From: Bryobacteraceae bacterium
GTDB taxonomy: Bacteria > Acidobacteriota > Terriglobia > Bryobacterales > Bryobacteraceae
Reading direction: 5' to 3'
Assembly (NCBI GenBank): GCA_025056865.1
Contig: JANWVO010000002.1
Location: 62,001-126,000 of the forward strand
DNA: 64,000 nt
The position numbers were made by a program, and so were the translations under genes. The notes under the pieces were generated by a model that worked only from the letters and a program-made list of their open reading frames with translations, did not search any database and was not told where the DNA came from. Position 1 is the stretch's first letter; every line of letters begins with the position of its first letter. Positions 1 to 8,730 of the stretch are shown here, piece after piece.

Positions 1-411
1 AAGCACGAAGGGCTCGCTGAACTCCCGCTGCGCGGCCAGGCGGGCGCGTTCGAGCCCCATGTTGCAGCGGGCGGCGATCTCCGCGGCCTCCATGTCGGCA
101 AAGCAGCGCACGCGCGCGCCGGCGTCCCGGGCCGCCTGGCGCAGCGCCGGGGTGATCTCCGCGCGCGGCCGTCCCAGCGCCTCGACGCGGCCGTCTTCCA
201 GCACGACGCCGCCGCCGTTTTCCACGATACTGGGATGGGAGAGTCCGATCCGCGAGAGCCAGTATTCGACTTCCGCGCGCGTCTTGCTGGTGGTGCAGAC
301 GATGGCGGCCCCTGCGGCGCGAAGTCTCGCGACCGCCGGCAGCGCGGGCGCGAATTCATAGGTATCGTGGTCGAGCAGGCAGTTGTCGAGGTCGGTGAAA
401 ACGGCCAGCAC
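1..411 (-). CDS. Mannosyl-3-phosphoglycerate phosphatase-like HAD hydrolase (3' end outside window)
   Basis: HAD-superfamily phosphatase of the mannosyl-3-phosphoglycerate phosphatase (MPGP) type, which in known members releases the compatible solute mannosylglycerate. The 137 visible codons start at a GTG at 411. HAD motif I is FTDLDNCLLD at residues 5-14, with the nucleophile and acid/base aspartates at D7 and D9. The MPGP-typical LLDHDTYEF and the motif II run CTTSKTRAEVE follow, then VENGGGV. Motifs III and IV lie beyond the window edge. In most family members motif I reads DLDGTLL; here G and T are N and C. The start is only 26 bp from the divergent histidine kinase start. Superfamily is sure; substrate is inferred. 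Confidence 0.82.
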   Translation of the reverse strand, partial: MLAVFTDLDNCLLDHDTYEFAPALPAVARLRAAGAAIVCTTSKTRAEVEYWLSRIGLSHPSIVENGGGVVLEDGRVEALGRPRAEITPALRQAARDAGARVRCFADMEAAEIAARCNMGLERARLAAQREFSEPFVL

Positions 412-437
412 ATCTTCATTGTGGCAGGCGGCGCACG

Positions 438-1757
438 ATGAAACCGCGGCTTGAATTCGTCCTGCTTGCCGGCTTCGGCACGATGATGCTGCTGGCAAGC
501 CTGCTGGGGTTTTCGCAGATCCGCCGCTCGGCGGCGCTGCAACGCGAGCTGATCGAGGCGCAGGAAAAATACGCGGCCACCGAAAAGCTGGTGAGCGACC
601 TGCGCGCGGATCTCTACCGCATCAGCCTGGACCTGCGCGACTTCCTGCTGGACCGCGACGCCGAGGATTCGGCGGAAGTGCGCGAGGACATCCTGGAGGC
701 GCGGGAGCGCATCCTGCGGTCGGTGGAAGAGCTGGAGCGCTCGCTGGGCGATTCCGTCGACAAGGCCGCGATGGCGCGGCTGCGCGAGAGGCTGGACAGC
801 TTCTTCACGCTGCTGGGGCCGCCGCTGGCCTGGCGGCCGGAGGTCAAGCTTGCCCTGGGCGGCACCTACGTGCGCAAGGTGCTGCTGGGGCGGCGCGCCG
901 AAATCAGCGCCATGGCCGAGCAGCTCCAGATGATCAACTACGAGAACCTCAAACAGGCCCAGCAGCGGCTGCTGGAAGCGCAGCAGGATTTCCGCCGGCG
1001 GCTGAACCGGCTCACCTACGGAATCCTGCTGTTGAGCGCGGTGGTGGCGGTGGCCAGCATCTGGTGGATCTGGCGGCTGGAAGAGCGGGCGCGCGCCGCC
1101 GAACGCGAAATGCGGGAGCTTTCTCAGAAGCTGGTGCAGGCGCAGGAGGCCGAGCGCAAGCGCCTTTCGCTGGAGCTGCACGACCAGGTGGGGCAGATGC
1201 TGACGGCGCTGCGCATGGAGATCGCCAATCTGGGCCGCATCGGGCCGGACGATCCGCAGCGCTTCCGCGAACACCTGCAACAGGCGAAGGAGATGGCCGA
1301 GGGCGCAATGAAAACGGTGCGGGACCTGGCAATGGGCCTGCGGCCGGCGATGCTCGACGATCTGGGCCTGGGGCCGGCGGTGGAATGGCTGGGCCGCGAG
1401 TTTTCGCGCCTCGGCGGCATCCCCGTGGACGTCATCGTCCACGGGCAGTTGGACGGGCTGAGCGATGCGCAGAAGACCGGGCTGTTCCGCGTGGTGCAGG
1501 AGTCGCTGACCAACGTGATGCGCCATGCGGCCGCCCGTCATGTGGTGGTGGAGCTGCGCGAGACCGGGGACCGCGTGGAGCTGCTGGTGCGCGACGACGG
1601 CCGCGGCATCCGCAACGGCAAAGAACGGCGCGGGCTGGGCCTGCTCGGCATGGAGGAACGCATCCGCGAGCTGGGCGGCGTGTTTTCGGTCGCCTCGACC
1701 CCGGGCGCGGGCACGACGGTGCGGGCGGAGATCCCGAAGACGAAGGTGGAAGCATGA
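438..1757 (+). CDS. Membrane sensor histidine kinase, NarL/DegS type (HisKA_3)
   Basis: Inner-membrane histidine kinase that should phosphorylate the response regulator encoded next to it. TM1 is about residues 7-26, an extracytoplasmic alpha-helical sensor region follows, and TM2 is about 193-212. The HisKA_3 dimerisation helix carries LELHDQVGQ with phospho-acceptor H248. The ATPase domain has the N-box QESLTN (about 354-359), DDGRGI (386-391) and GLGLLGMEER. No PAS, HAMP or GAF domain is visible, so sensing must be by the 160-residue N-terminal module, which I do not recognise. The stop overlaps the next start as ATGA, implying translational coupling. The signal is unknown. Confidence 0.93.
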   Translation: MKPRLEFVLLAGFGTMMLLASLLGFSQIRRSAALQRELIEAQEKYAATEKLVSDLRADLYRISLDLRDFLLDRDAEDSAEVREDILEARERILRSVEELERSLGDSVDKAAMARLRERLDSFFTLLGPPLAWRPEVKLALGGTYVRKVLLGRRAEISAMAEQLQMINYENLKQAQQRLLEAQQDFRRRLNRLTYGILLLSAVVAVASIWWIWRLEERARAAEREMRELSQKLVQAQEAERKRLSLELHDQVGQMLTALRMEIANLGRIGPDDPQRFREHLQQAKEMAEGAMKTVRDLAMGLRPAMLDDLGLGPAVEWLGREFSRLGGIPVDVIVHGQLDGLSDAQKTGLFRVVQESLTNVMRHAAARHVVVELRETGDRVELLVRDDGRGIRNGKERRGLGLLGMEERIRELGGVFSVASTPGAGTTVRAEIPKTKVEA

Positions 1758-2404
1758 CGCGAGTGCTGCTGGCTGACGACCATGCCGTAGTCCGCAAGGG
1801 CCTGCGGTTCATTCTGGAGCAGGAGCCGGACCTTCAGGTGGCCGGCGAGGCCGCCGATGGCCGCGAAGCGGTGCGTCTGGCGCGCGAGCTGGCGCCGGAC
1901 GTCGTCGTGATGGACGTGGCGATGCCGCAGCTCAATGGCATCGACGCCACCAGCCAGATCGTGAAGCAGAACCCGCGCACCAACGTGCTCATCCTGTCCA
2001 TGCACAATGACGAAACCTACCTGCTGCGGGCGCTCGAAGCCGGCGCCCGCGGGTTTCTGCTCAAGGACACGGCCGAAGAGGATCTGGTGCGCGCCGTGCG
2101 CGTGGCCGCGCAGGGCAAGCCCTTCTTCAGCCCCGCCATCGCGCAGGCGCTGCTGGAGGACTACATGCGCAACCTCCAGCAGCGGAACCAGCAGGACAGC
2201 TACAGCCTGCTCACCGACCGCGAAAAGGAGGTGCTGCAACTGCTGGCCGAAGGGCGCTCGAACAAGGAAGTGGCGCAATTGCTGAACCTGAGCGTCTACA
2301 CGGTGGAAACGCACCGCACGAGGATCATGCAGAAGCTCAACCTCCACAATACGGCCGAGCTCGTGCTTTACGCGGTGCGGAAAAAGATCATCCCAGGTCT
2401 CTGA
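1754..2404 (+). CDS. NarL/LuxR-family response regulator
   Basis: DNA-binding response regulator of 216 residues, partner of the upstream kinase by a 4-bp ATGA overlap. The receiver domain begins RVLLADDH with acidic pocket D8/D9, and the phospho-acceptor is D54 in VVMDVAMPQ. The conserved Lys is in LLKDTAEEDL. The C-terminal LuxR helix-turn-helix runs from LLTDREKEVLQLLAEG to VETHRTRIMQKL. No targets are identifiable from the window. The 3' end overlaps the convergent yceD gene by 17 bp, so the two transcripts are antisense at their ends. Confidence 0.95.
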   Translation: MTRVLLADDHAVVRKGLRFILEQEPDLQVAGEAADGREAVRLARELAPDVVVMDVAMPQLNGIDATSQIVKQNPRTNVLILSMHNDETYLLRALEAGARGFLLKDTAEEDLVRAVRVAAQGKPFFSPAIAQALLEDYMRNLQQRNQQDSYSLLTDREKEVLQLLAEGRSNKEVAQLLNLSVYTVETHRTRIMQKLNLHNTAELVLYAVRKKIIPGL

Positions 2405-2906
2405 GCGAGGCCCAGCGCGGATCGATGAACGGGCTGCGGCAGCCGCAGTTCACCTGGTTGCGGTTGGCCCCGCAGTAAGGGCAAAGCCCTTTGCAGTCCG
2501 GCCGGCAGAACAGTTGCATGGGCATGCTGAGCAGGATCTGCTCGCGCAGCGCATCGGCAAGCTCGACGCCTTCGCCTTCATAGAAGGCAAGGTCGATCTC
2601 GCCGTCCTCGAGCTGGATTTCGGCATGGTTGGCGGTGCGCACCACCGGCCGGTAGAAGAGGTCGAAGTCGGAGTCGATCTCCAGGCGGGCGGGCTCGAGG
2701 CAGCGGTCGCAGACGCCTTCCATGACCGCCTTGACGTGGCCGCGGATGCGGATCTCGCCAAGCGTGTTGCGGAGCAGCTCGGTCCGGCCCTGCGCCGCCA
2801 GCGAGCCGATCTGGCGCAGGTCCTCGGGGAAGGCGATCTCGCCGGGCTGGTAAAGGACGTCGAACAGGATGGGATGATGTTCGAGTTCGGTGATGGAAAA
2901 GAACAC
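2388..2906 (-). CDS. yceD: YceD/DUF177 family protein (23S rRNA accumulation / L32-associated)
   Basis: DUF177 protein of 172 residues; family members affect 23S rRNA accumulation and are normally encoded directly before rpmF. Visible features are the central CDRCLEPARLEI signature (C66, C69) and a C-terminal Cys-rich segment FCRPDCKGLCPYCG (C134, C138, C142, C145) followed by NCGC (C154, C156), which could bind zinc. The GTG start at 2906 has a GGAGG six bases upstream. Oddity: rpmF is not downstream, because the gene is convergent with, and overlaps by 17 bp, the response regulator gene. Confidence 0.88.
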   Translation of the reverse strand: MFFSITELEHHPILFDVLYQPGEIAFPEDLRQIGSLAAQGRTELLRNTLGEIRIRGHVKAVMEGVCDRCLEPARLEIDSDFDLFYRPVVRTANHAEIQLEDGEIDLAFYEGEGVELADALREQILLSMPMQLFCRPDCKGLCPYCGANRNQVNCGCRSPFIDPRWASLRDLG

Positions 2907-2941
2907 GGCCCGCCTCCTCTTCCTTCATCATAGCGGCGCGG

Positions 2942-3712
2942 TCAGCGGCGGGGAAGGAATTTCCGGATGGTCATCTCGTAAAGGCCCGCGCCGATCAGCC
3001 CGCCGGCCAGCGGTCCGGCGATGGGAACCCACCAGACGTGGCTGCCGTCGGTCAGGCCGTTGACGCGGTAGCCGGCCAGCACGGTGAACAGCCGGGGTCC
3101 GAAGTCGCGCGCCGGATTGATGGCATAACCGTGCAGCTTGCCGAAGCTGACGCCGATGGCGAGCACGATCAGGCTGACCAGAACGGGAAGAAGGTGCTGC
3201 GGGACGGCGACGTTGTCCTCGTCGGTGATGGCAAAGACGAGATAGAGCAACAGGGCCGTGCCCAGGACCTGGTCGAGGAAGCCGGCCGCCGGCACGTCCG
3301 GGAAGGCGGGGAAAGTGGTGAACATGGAGGCCGTCTTTTCGAGCAGCGGATCGAAGCGGCGGATCGCCTCCCGGTAGTTGAACCAGACGAGCGCCGCGCC
3401 GGCCATGGCCCCCAGCGTCTGCGCCAGCACGTACGGCAGGACCTTCCGCCAGGCAAAGCCGCGGAAGACGGCGCAGGCGAGCGTGACCGCGGGATTCAGG
3501 TGCGCACCGGAGATCCGGATGGAGACGATGACGCCGAACAGCACGCCGAGCGCCCAGCCGATGGTGATGCTCGTGTAGCCGCCATGCACGATCTCGCCTG
3601 GCGCGCCGGAGCCGAACAGCGCCACCATGGCGCAGACTCCGGCGCCGAACAGCAGGATCACCATCGTGCCGAGGAACTCGGCCAGCATCTCGGCTGCGAG
3701 GGAAGAGCGCAT
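2942..3712 (-). CDS. glpF: MIP-family channel, glycerol facilitator type
   Basis: Six-helix major intrinsic protein of 256 residues for passive glycerol and water transport across the inner membrane. Both half-helix signatures are present: SGAHLNPAVT (NPA 73-75) and GYAINPARDFGPR (NPA 199-201). The Asp after the second NPAR (D203) is the residue that separates glycerol facilitators from water-only aquaporins. The extended loop between helices 3 and 4 (EAIRRFDPLLEKTASM, about 115-130) also fits the glycerol group. No glpK or glpD lies nearby, so no operon context supports the substrate. Confidence 0.92.
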   Translation of the reverse strand: MRSSLAAEMLAEFLGTMVILLFGAGVCAMVALFGSGAPGEIVHGGYTSITIGWALGVLFGVIVSIRISGAHLNPAVTLACAVFRGFAWRKVLPYVLAQTLGAMAGAALVWFNYREAIRRFDPLLEKTASMFTTFPAFPDVPAAGFLDQVLGTALLLYLVFAITDEDNVAVPQHLLPVLVSLIVLAIGVSFGKLHGYAINPARDFGPRLFTVLAGYRVNGLTDGSHVWWVPIAGPLAGGLIGAGLYEMTIRKFLPRR

Positions 3713-3746
3713 CAGTGAAAGCCTACAACGGCGGCATGGATGCCGG

Positions 3747-3765
3747 CCACTGGGGAATTCAGTGG
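3747..3765. promoter_or_regulatory. Inverted repeat upstream of the glycerol facilitator
   Basis: CCACTG and CAGTGG arms (6 bp each) are separated by 7 bp, 35-53 bp upstream of the facilitator start codon. The position is suitable for an operator, but arms this short arise by chance and no regulator gene is adjacent. Weak call. Confidence 0.2.
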
Positions 3766-3935
3766 GGATGGGTGGGGCGGTGCGCGTCCGGTTTCCCCCA
3801 AGACGCGGTCTCCGGGACGTTTCTCCGCTGGCTCAGTCCGGCTCCGGCTGCTGTTGTGGCAGATGCTGCGCCGGTCCGCACCTCGCGGGGGCGCGCCCTG
3901 GCGGCACGGCCTCAGGAACGCGACCCGGCTGAATC

Positions 3936-3964
3936 TTGACAAACTTCACCTTTAATGGTAGATG
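3936..3964 (+). promoter_or_regulatory. Candidate sigma70-type promoter of the TonB-dependent receptor gene
   Basis: A perfect -35 TTGACA (3936-3941) is followed after 17 bp by TAGATG (3959-3964), a poor -10 with 3 of 6 matches. The local stretch 3931-3975 is AT-rich relative to its surroundings. If correct, transcription begins near 3971, so the upstream ATG at 3955 would be outside the mRNA and the receptor must start at 4012. Confidence 0.4.
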
Positions 3965-4011
3965 AAAAAAACACAATCCTGGGATCTGAATTCTCACGAG
4001 GTGTTGGGGCT

Positions 4012-7000
4012 ATGCAACCTGTTGTCAGATATGGCGTTCGACTGGCTTGTCTCGTTCTGGCTGTGTCGCTTTCAGCGCAGGCCCAGGCAGTGTACGGATC
4101 CATACTCGGCACGGTAACGGATCCTTCCGGCGCGGCTGTGCCGAGGGCGCGGATCATCATCACGAGCCTGGAACGGCAGACGACGCAGGAAACGACGGCC
4201 AATGAGTCCGGCAACTACCTGCAACCATACCTTCTGGCTGGGCGCTACCGGGTTCGGGTGGAAGCCCAGGGTTTTCAGTCCTTTGTGCAGGACAACGTGG
4301 TGGTCTCGGTGGACATGGCCACGCGCGTGGACGCAGTGCTCCGGGTCGGCGAGGTTTCGCAGGCCATCGAGGTGACGGGCGAGGCGCCGGTCCTGAAGAC
4401 GGACCGCTCGGACATCGCCGTGCTGTACGAGGACAAGGTGGTGTCCGAGCTGCCGGTGCTGAACCGCCGGTTCACGATGTTCGAGATTCTCACGCCGGGC
4501 GTGCAGCCAATGAGCTTCCAGACGGCCTCCTCGGAGGATCCTCAGGGGTCCTACCGGAAGCTGGTCAACGGGCAGCATTTCGGCGGGACCGGGCACATCC
4601 TGGACGGGGTAGACAACCATGACGTGATTCTGGGGCTGATCGTCATCAACCCGACGCTGGAATCGGTGACCGAAGCCAAGGTCACGACAAGCAACTACGA
4701 GGCTGAGTTCGGGCAGGCCGCCGCCGGCGTGGTGAGCGCGCACACGAGGTCCGGCACCAACGTGCTGCATGGAAGCCTGTTCCACTTCCACCGCAACAGC
4801 GCCCAGTTCGCCAGAAACCCGTTCACCCAGTCCCAGCCGATCGCCGGCACGCGGAGCAAGTACATTCCGACCAGCATCTGGAACCAGTTCGGAGGCTCGC
4901 TGGGCGGGCCGATCCGGCGCAACCGGTATTTCTTCTTCGGAGACTATCAGGGCACGAAAAGGCTGGTGGGAGGCTCGGCGCTGGTACGCGTGCCGACAGC
5001 AGCGGAGCGGAGCGGGGATCTGAGCGGATTGGGCGTGAACATTTTTGACCCGCTGTCGGTGGAAGGACAGACGCTGTCGCCCGACCGGAGAACGCAATTC
5101 CCCGGCAACCGGATTCCCTCTTCGCGGCTTGCGCCGCAGGCCCAGGCGCTGCTGCGCCAGATTCCAGTGCCCAACATTCCCACGGCGGTCGGCGACCAGC
5201 CCAACTACGTCGCCTCCGGCACGGAGCGCAACACCGAGCATCAGGGCAACACCCGCCTGGATGCGTATCTGTCGCCGGGCCTTCACCTGTTCGGCCGTTA
5301 CAGCATTGCGGACTACTTCAAGGACGCGCCGGGCATTTACGGCCGGATCGCCGGCGGCCGTGGATTTGATTCGGCCAGTCCGTTCGCCGGGCTGTCCAGC
5401 GTGCGCAACCAGAGCGTGGCGATCGGGCTGGACTATACGCTGAGCCCGGGCCTGCTGACGGATTTCCGCTTCGGATGGTTCCAGTACAGGGTGGAGGTGC
5501 GGCCGGGCGGCCTTGGCAGCAACCCGGCGCAGGCCGCCGGCATTCCCGGCCTGAACGTGGACGAGCGGACATCGGATATGCCCGGAATGTTCATCAACGG
5601 GTTTGCCGGATTCCAGTTCGGCTACGCACTGGGAATCAACCGGTGCAACTGTCCGCTGGACCAGAAGGAGCGGCAGTTCCAGTTCGTGAACAACTGGTCG
5701 AAGATCCGCGGCAATCACGCCTTCAAGTTCGGCGCCGACATCCGCCGGGCGATGAACCTGCGCGTGCCGAGCGACCGCCATCGCAGCGGGCAGTTGAACT
5801 TCAACCCGGAGAGAACGGCCGGCGCCGCGGGAGGCGGCCTGGGCCTGGCCAGTTTCCTGCTGGGCGAGGTGAGTTCGTTTGAGCGCTACGTCAGCTCGTC
5901 GCTGGATGCGGAAGAAAGACAGAACCGCTGGTTCTTCTACGGCCAGGACACCTGGCGGGTGACGCCCCGGCTGACGGTGAACTACGGATTGCGGTGGGAA
6001 ATCTACAGGCCTGAGACGGTCACCGGGCCCGGGAAGGGATCGCTGATCCGGCTCTCGACCGGCGAGGTCTGGATCGCCGGCAGAGACGGAGTGAACAGCT
6101 CGATGGGCGTGGCGCCGGTCTACGGCACCTGGGCCCCCCGGCTCGGCGTTGCCTATCAGTTGACGCCTTCCACGGTGATCCGCACCGGCTATGGCAGAAG
6201 CTTCTCGATCGGCACCTTCGGGACGCTGTTCGGCATGGCTGCCACGCAGAACCTGCCCGTGCTGGCCATCCAGGCGATGAATCCTCCGACTGCGTTCGAC
6301 CGCGTGTTCACTCTGAGCGAGGGACCGGGACCCCAACTGAATCCGGCGCGGTTGCTCGAGAACCGTCCGCGTGGCGCGACCGGGAAGGCGATTCTCCCAC
6401 CGGGCATCTCCGCTTTCGCGCGGCCGGAGACGATGCGCGTGCCCACGGTGGATCACTGGAACTTCACCATTCAGCGGCGGCTGTGGCGCGACCTTGCCGT
6501 GGAGGCCGCCTACGTGGGAAACAAGGGGACGCACGTGATGGTTTCCGCGGGCGGCGTGGGCACGAACTATGACGTGAACCAGCCCACGATCGTAGGCTTT
6601 GACACGCTCAACACCAACCAGCGGCGGCCCTTCTTCGGACTGTACGGCTGGACCCAGGACATCCGCTATTTCGGCAACGATGGCAGCAACCATTACCACT
6701 CCCTCCAACTGAAGGCGGAGAAGCGGTTCAGCGACGGCTGGAATCTGATTGCTCACTACACCTGGGGCCGAAACACCGGATACGACGGCGTTTATTACAA
6801 CCAGGACGCGCGGGTGATGCGCGGCATTTCGGAGTGGAACCGGGAACACTTCTTCACGATGATCAACCAGTGGGACGTTCCCGTTGGCCGCAACCGCCGC
6901 TGGCTGAAGGGCGTTCCGGCGGCCGCAGACCTGCTGCTCGGCGGCTGGCAGCTGAACGCCGTCACACGGTGGGGCAGCGGGCTGCCTTTCACGCCGAGCT

Positions 7001-7431
7001 ATCGCGACTGCGGGCGCGACCGCGACACGGGTCCATGCCGTCCCGACATTGTGGGCAGCCTCAGCGCCGCGAAGGCGAGTTCGCCGAGCCGCCTCGGCTG
7101 GTTTGTGACGGCGGACGATGTGCTGCTCGTCAACGGACAGCAGAGCGGCCCGTGGCGCAGGCCGGCGCGCGGCACTTTCGGCAACATTGCCCGCAATTCG
7201 CTGTTCGGCCCCGGCTTCTATCAGACCGACCTGTCCGTGTTCAAGGAATTCTCCATGGCCGAGAAGTACACGGCTCAGTTCCGGGCGGAGATTTTCAACC
7301 TTTTCAACAACGTGAATCTCGCCCAGCCCAACGCCTGCGTGGACTGCCCCGGTGTGAAGGGGCGGATTTTCGACATCAACAGCCAGGCCATCATGCGTCA
7401 GTGGCAATTCGCCCTTCGGCTGGCGTTCTGA
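4012..7431 (+). CDS. Oar-like TonB-dependent outer-membrane receptor with carboxypeptidase-regulatory N-terminus
   Basis: Large outer-membrane beta-barrel receptor of 1139 residues, of the type expanded in Acidobacteria and likely importing oligosaccharides or other polymer fragments. The preferred start at 4012 gives a signal peptide ending SLSAQAQA with GAGGTG upstream; an in-frame ATG at 3955 would put 19 extra polar residues before it. A carboxypeptidase-regulatory (Ig-like) domain begins GSILGTVTDPSGAAVP, followed by a plug-like region (VDGVDNHDVI type) and a long barrel with alternating aromatic strands. The last residues WQFALRLAF end in Phe, the usual barrel-targeting signature. There is no SusD partner or adjacent ExbBD/TonB. 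Substrate unknown. Confidence 0.93.
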   Translation: MQPVVRYGVRLACLVLAVSLSAQAQAVYGSILGTVTDPSGAAVPRARIIITSLERQTTQETTANESGNYLQPYLLAGRYRVRVEAQGFQSFVQDNVVVSVDMATRVDAVLRVGEVSQAIEVTGEAPVLKTDRSDIAVLYEDKVVSELPVLNRRFTMFEILTPGVQPMSFQTASSEDPQGSYRKLVNGQHFGGTGHILDGVDNHDVILGLIVINPTLESVTEAKVTTSNYEAEFGQAAAGVVSAHTRSGTNVLHGSLFHFHRNSAQFARNPFTQSQPIAGTRSKYIPTSIWNQFGGSLGGPIRRNRYFFFGDYQGTKRLVGGSALVRVPTAAERSGDLSGLGVNIFDPLSVEGQTLSPDRRTQFPGNRIPSSRLAPQAQALLRQIPVPNIPTAVGDQPNYVASGTERNTEHQGNTRLDAYLSPGLHLFGRYSIADYFKDAPGIYGRIAGGRGFDSASPFAGLSSVRNQSVAIGLDYTLSPGLLTDFRFGWFQYRVEVRPGGLGSNPAQAAGIPGLNVDERTSDMPGMFINGFAGFQFGYALGINRCNCPLDQKERQFQFVNNWSKIRGNHAFKFGADIRRAMNLRVPSDRHRSGQLNFNPERTAGAAGGGLGLASFLLGEVSSFERYVSSSLDAEERQNRWFFYGQDTWRVTPRLTVNYGLRWEIYRPETVTGPGKGSLIRLSTGEVWIAGRDGVNSSMGVAPVYGTWAPRLGVAYQLTPSTVIRTGYGRSFSIGTFGTLFGMAATQNLPVLAIQAMNPPTAFDRVFTLSEGPGPQLNPARLLENRPRGATGKAILPPGISAFARPETMRVPTVDHWNFTIQRRLWRDLAVEAAYVGNKGTHVMVSAGGVGTNYDVNQPTIVGFDTLNTNQRRPFFGLYGWTQDIRYFGNDGSNHYHSLQLKAEKRFSDGWNLIAHYTWGRNTGYDGVYYNQDARVMRGISEWNREHFFTMINQWDVPVGRNRRWLKGVPAAADLLLGGWQLNAVTRWGSGLPFTPSYRDCGRDRDTGPCRPDIVGSLSAAKASSPSRLGWFVTADDVLLVNGQQSGPWRRPARGTFGNIARNSLFGPGFYQTDLSVFKEFSMAEKYTAQFRAEIFNLFNNVNLAQPNACVDCPGVKGRIFDINSQAIMRQWQFALRLAF

Positions 7432-7931
7432 CAAGGCCGCGCGGTGCGCCACGCAGAGGCGCAGCTCCGGCTTTCACGCCCAGCCAGTGGACCCCTGCTG
7501 GCGGCAGCTCTTTCAGGGAGAGGGCAGGCTCGTGACGGCATCCGTTTGCTCCGGGCTTGCCCTCCGTTGAAGCTTCCTGTTTTTGAGTGCAGCCGCTCCG
7601 GCAGGAGCTGCCGGTTCCGCTGGCCCGCTTGCAGCGATTTCCGCGCGCGGCTGTGGCGCTCCGCAAGGTGCGAAGCCCACTCGACGGCATTCCGCGAAAG
7701 CAGGTCCAGGCGATCGGCTGCAATGGGAGGAGATGCGCATCTGCCCGGAGGGGCGGGCAGGCCTCGACGCGGGCTCGCGGCCGTCTGTTGCGGTGCGCTC
7801 GTGGAGCCCCGTTCTCTGAAGGCAAGGTCTTTTCCCGGGCCGGATGCGGCGCGCATTTCCTGGCTGCCCCCTTGCAGGACTGCCAGCGCGTAACCCGGCC
7901 ACGCAGGATCCGAGCCGGGCTGCCACTCAGG
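7432..7931. other. 500-bp convergent intergenic region without a supportable gene
   Basis: Lies between the receptor stop and the stop of the minus-strand Tat protein gene. Open frames in it have Arg/Pro/Ala-rich translations without family features and no good ribosome site. A small GC hairpin (GCTCC-GGCA-GGAGC) occurs near 7595-7610, but no T-tract follows, so I cannot call a terminator. GC content is like the neighbouring genes, so a decayed gene is possible but not visible. Confidence 0.4.
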
Positions 7932-8693
7932 CTATAAAGGCAGCGAGCGGACAAGCCAGCGGATCATGTCGAGCTGCTTGTCCAGCTTGCCGTGGGCGGC
8001 CTCGACGTTGACATAGCGGATGCCCGCGGCGGCGCACCAGCGGGACAGCGAGCCGTCATCCTCGCCGCCGGGGCGGTCCTGAAGGACGGCATTGTAGGGG
8101 CCCTTTTCGGCGATCTGGTAGTCCTTTTCCTCGGTGAAAAGGAAAAAATCCCGCGGCATATCGGGCTGAGGGCGGTGAATTTTTCGGGAAATGGGCGCTT
8201 CGGTTTCCATCGAGTAGCCGGGACCGTTGTTGTGAGCGGCGATCCACAGCCCGCCGGGCGGCGGCATCAGAGCGCGCAGCATCGCGTCGCGGCAGGAGTC
8301 CAGGGCATCGAGAGCGGCCGCGATCCCGCCGGGCGCAGCCTCCGGGTTCAGCCGCCACAGATTGCGTTCCGCGCCGGCGCGGGAGAACATGCGGTTGGGA
8401 TCGATCTGGAAGCCGCGGAACTCCACCAGCCGGGTACGGGAATCGACGATCCAGGCTTCGCCTTCCACGGAATCGAGCAGCAGCTCGACCGCCTGCCGCG
8501 CCGTTTCCTCGTCGCCGTGGATGCGCAGGAGCCGCAGGCGGGAATCGCCGTTCGCCAGGCGCCAGAAGGGAATGCCGCACCACTGCACCCGCTCCCGCAC
8601 GGCCGCGGCGCGCAGCGGCAGCGCCGCGGCGGCGATGGCGGCGAGCAGGCTCCGGCGGGATATCGCAGCGCTTTTCCGGCTTGCCGGGGTCAT
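7932..8693 (-). CDS. Tat-exported protein of unknown function
   Basis: 253-residue protein that I do not recognise. The N-terminus carries a twin-arginine-like signal: SRRSLLAAIAAAALPLRAAA at about residues 12-31. The mature part contains GDEETARQAVELLLDSVEGE, then WIVDSRTRLVEFRGFQIDPNR, then LWIAAHNNGPGYSMETEAPI, and ends with an alpha/beta segment (GIRYVNVEAAHGKLDKQLDMI). HNNGPGYS resembles a small active-site loop, but this is only an impression. The start codon lies inside the divergent glutamate dehydrogenase promoter, so the two genes may compete for transcription initiation. Confidence 0.75.
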   Translation of the reverse strand: MTPASRKSAAISRRSLLAAIAAAALPLRAAAVRERVQWCGIPFWRLANGDSRLRLLRIHGDEETARQAVELLLDSVEGEAWIVDSRTRLVEFRGFQIDPNRMFSRAGAERNLWRLNPEAAPGGIAAALDALDSCRDAMLRALMPPPGGLWIAAHNNGPGYSMETEAPISRKIHRPQPDMPRDFFLFTEEKDYQIAEKGPYNAVLQDRPGGEDDGSLSRWCAAAGIRYVNVEAAHGKLDKQLDMIRWLVRSLPL

Positions 8694-8709
8694 TCCTTAC
8701 GAGGATAAT
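8681..8709 (+). promoter_or_regulatory. Promoter of the glutamate dehydrogenase gene
   Basis: TTGCCG (8681-8686, 4 of 6 matches) and GATAAT (8704-8709, 5 of 6) are separated by exactly 17 bp. The predicted start site near 8716 leaves a short leader that contains GGCGGAGG before the ATG at 8731. The -35 box overlaps the first codons of the divergent minus-strand gene. Confidence 0.55.
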
Positions 8710-8730
8710 TGAGGGCGGAGGTGCTTTTGC

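Noticed and set aside
4072-7452. 1126-codon minus-strand open frame opposite the TonB-dependent receptor
   Set aside because: Shadow frame; receptor motifs and C-terminal Phe are on the plus strand.
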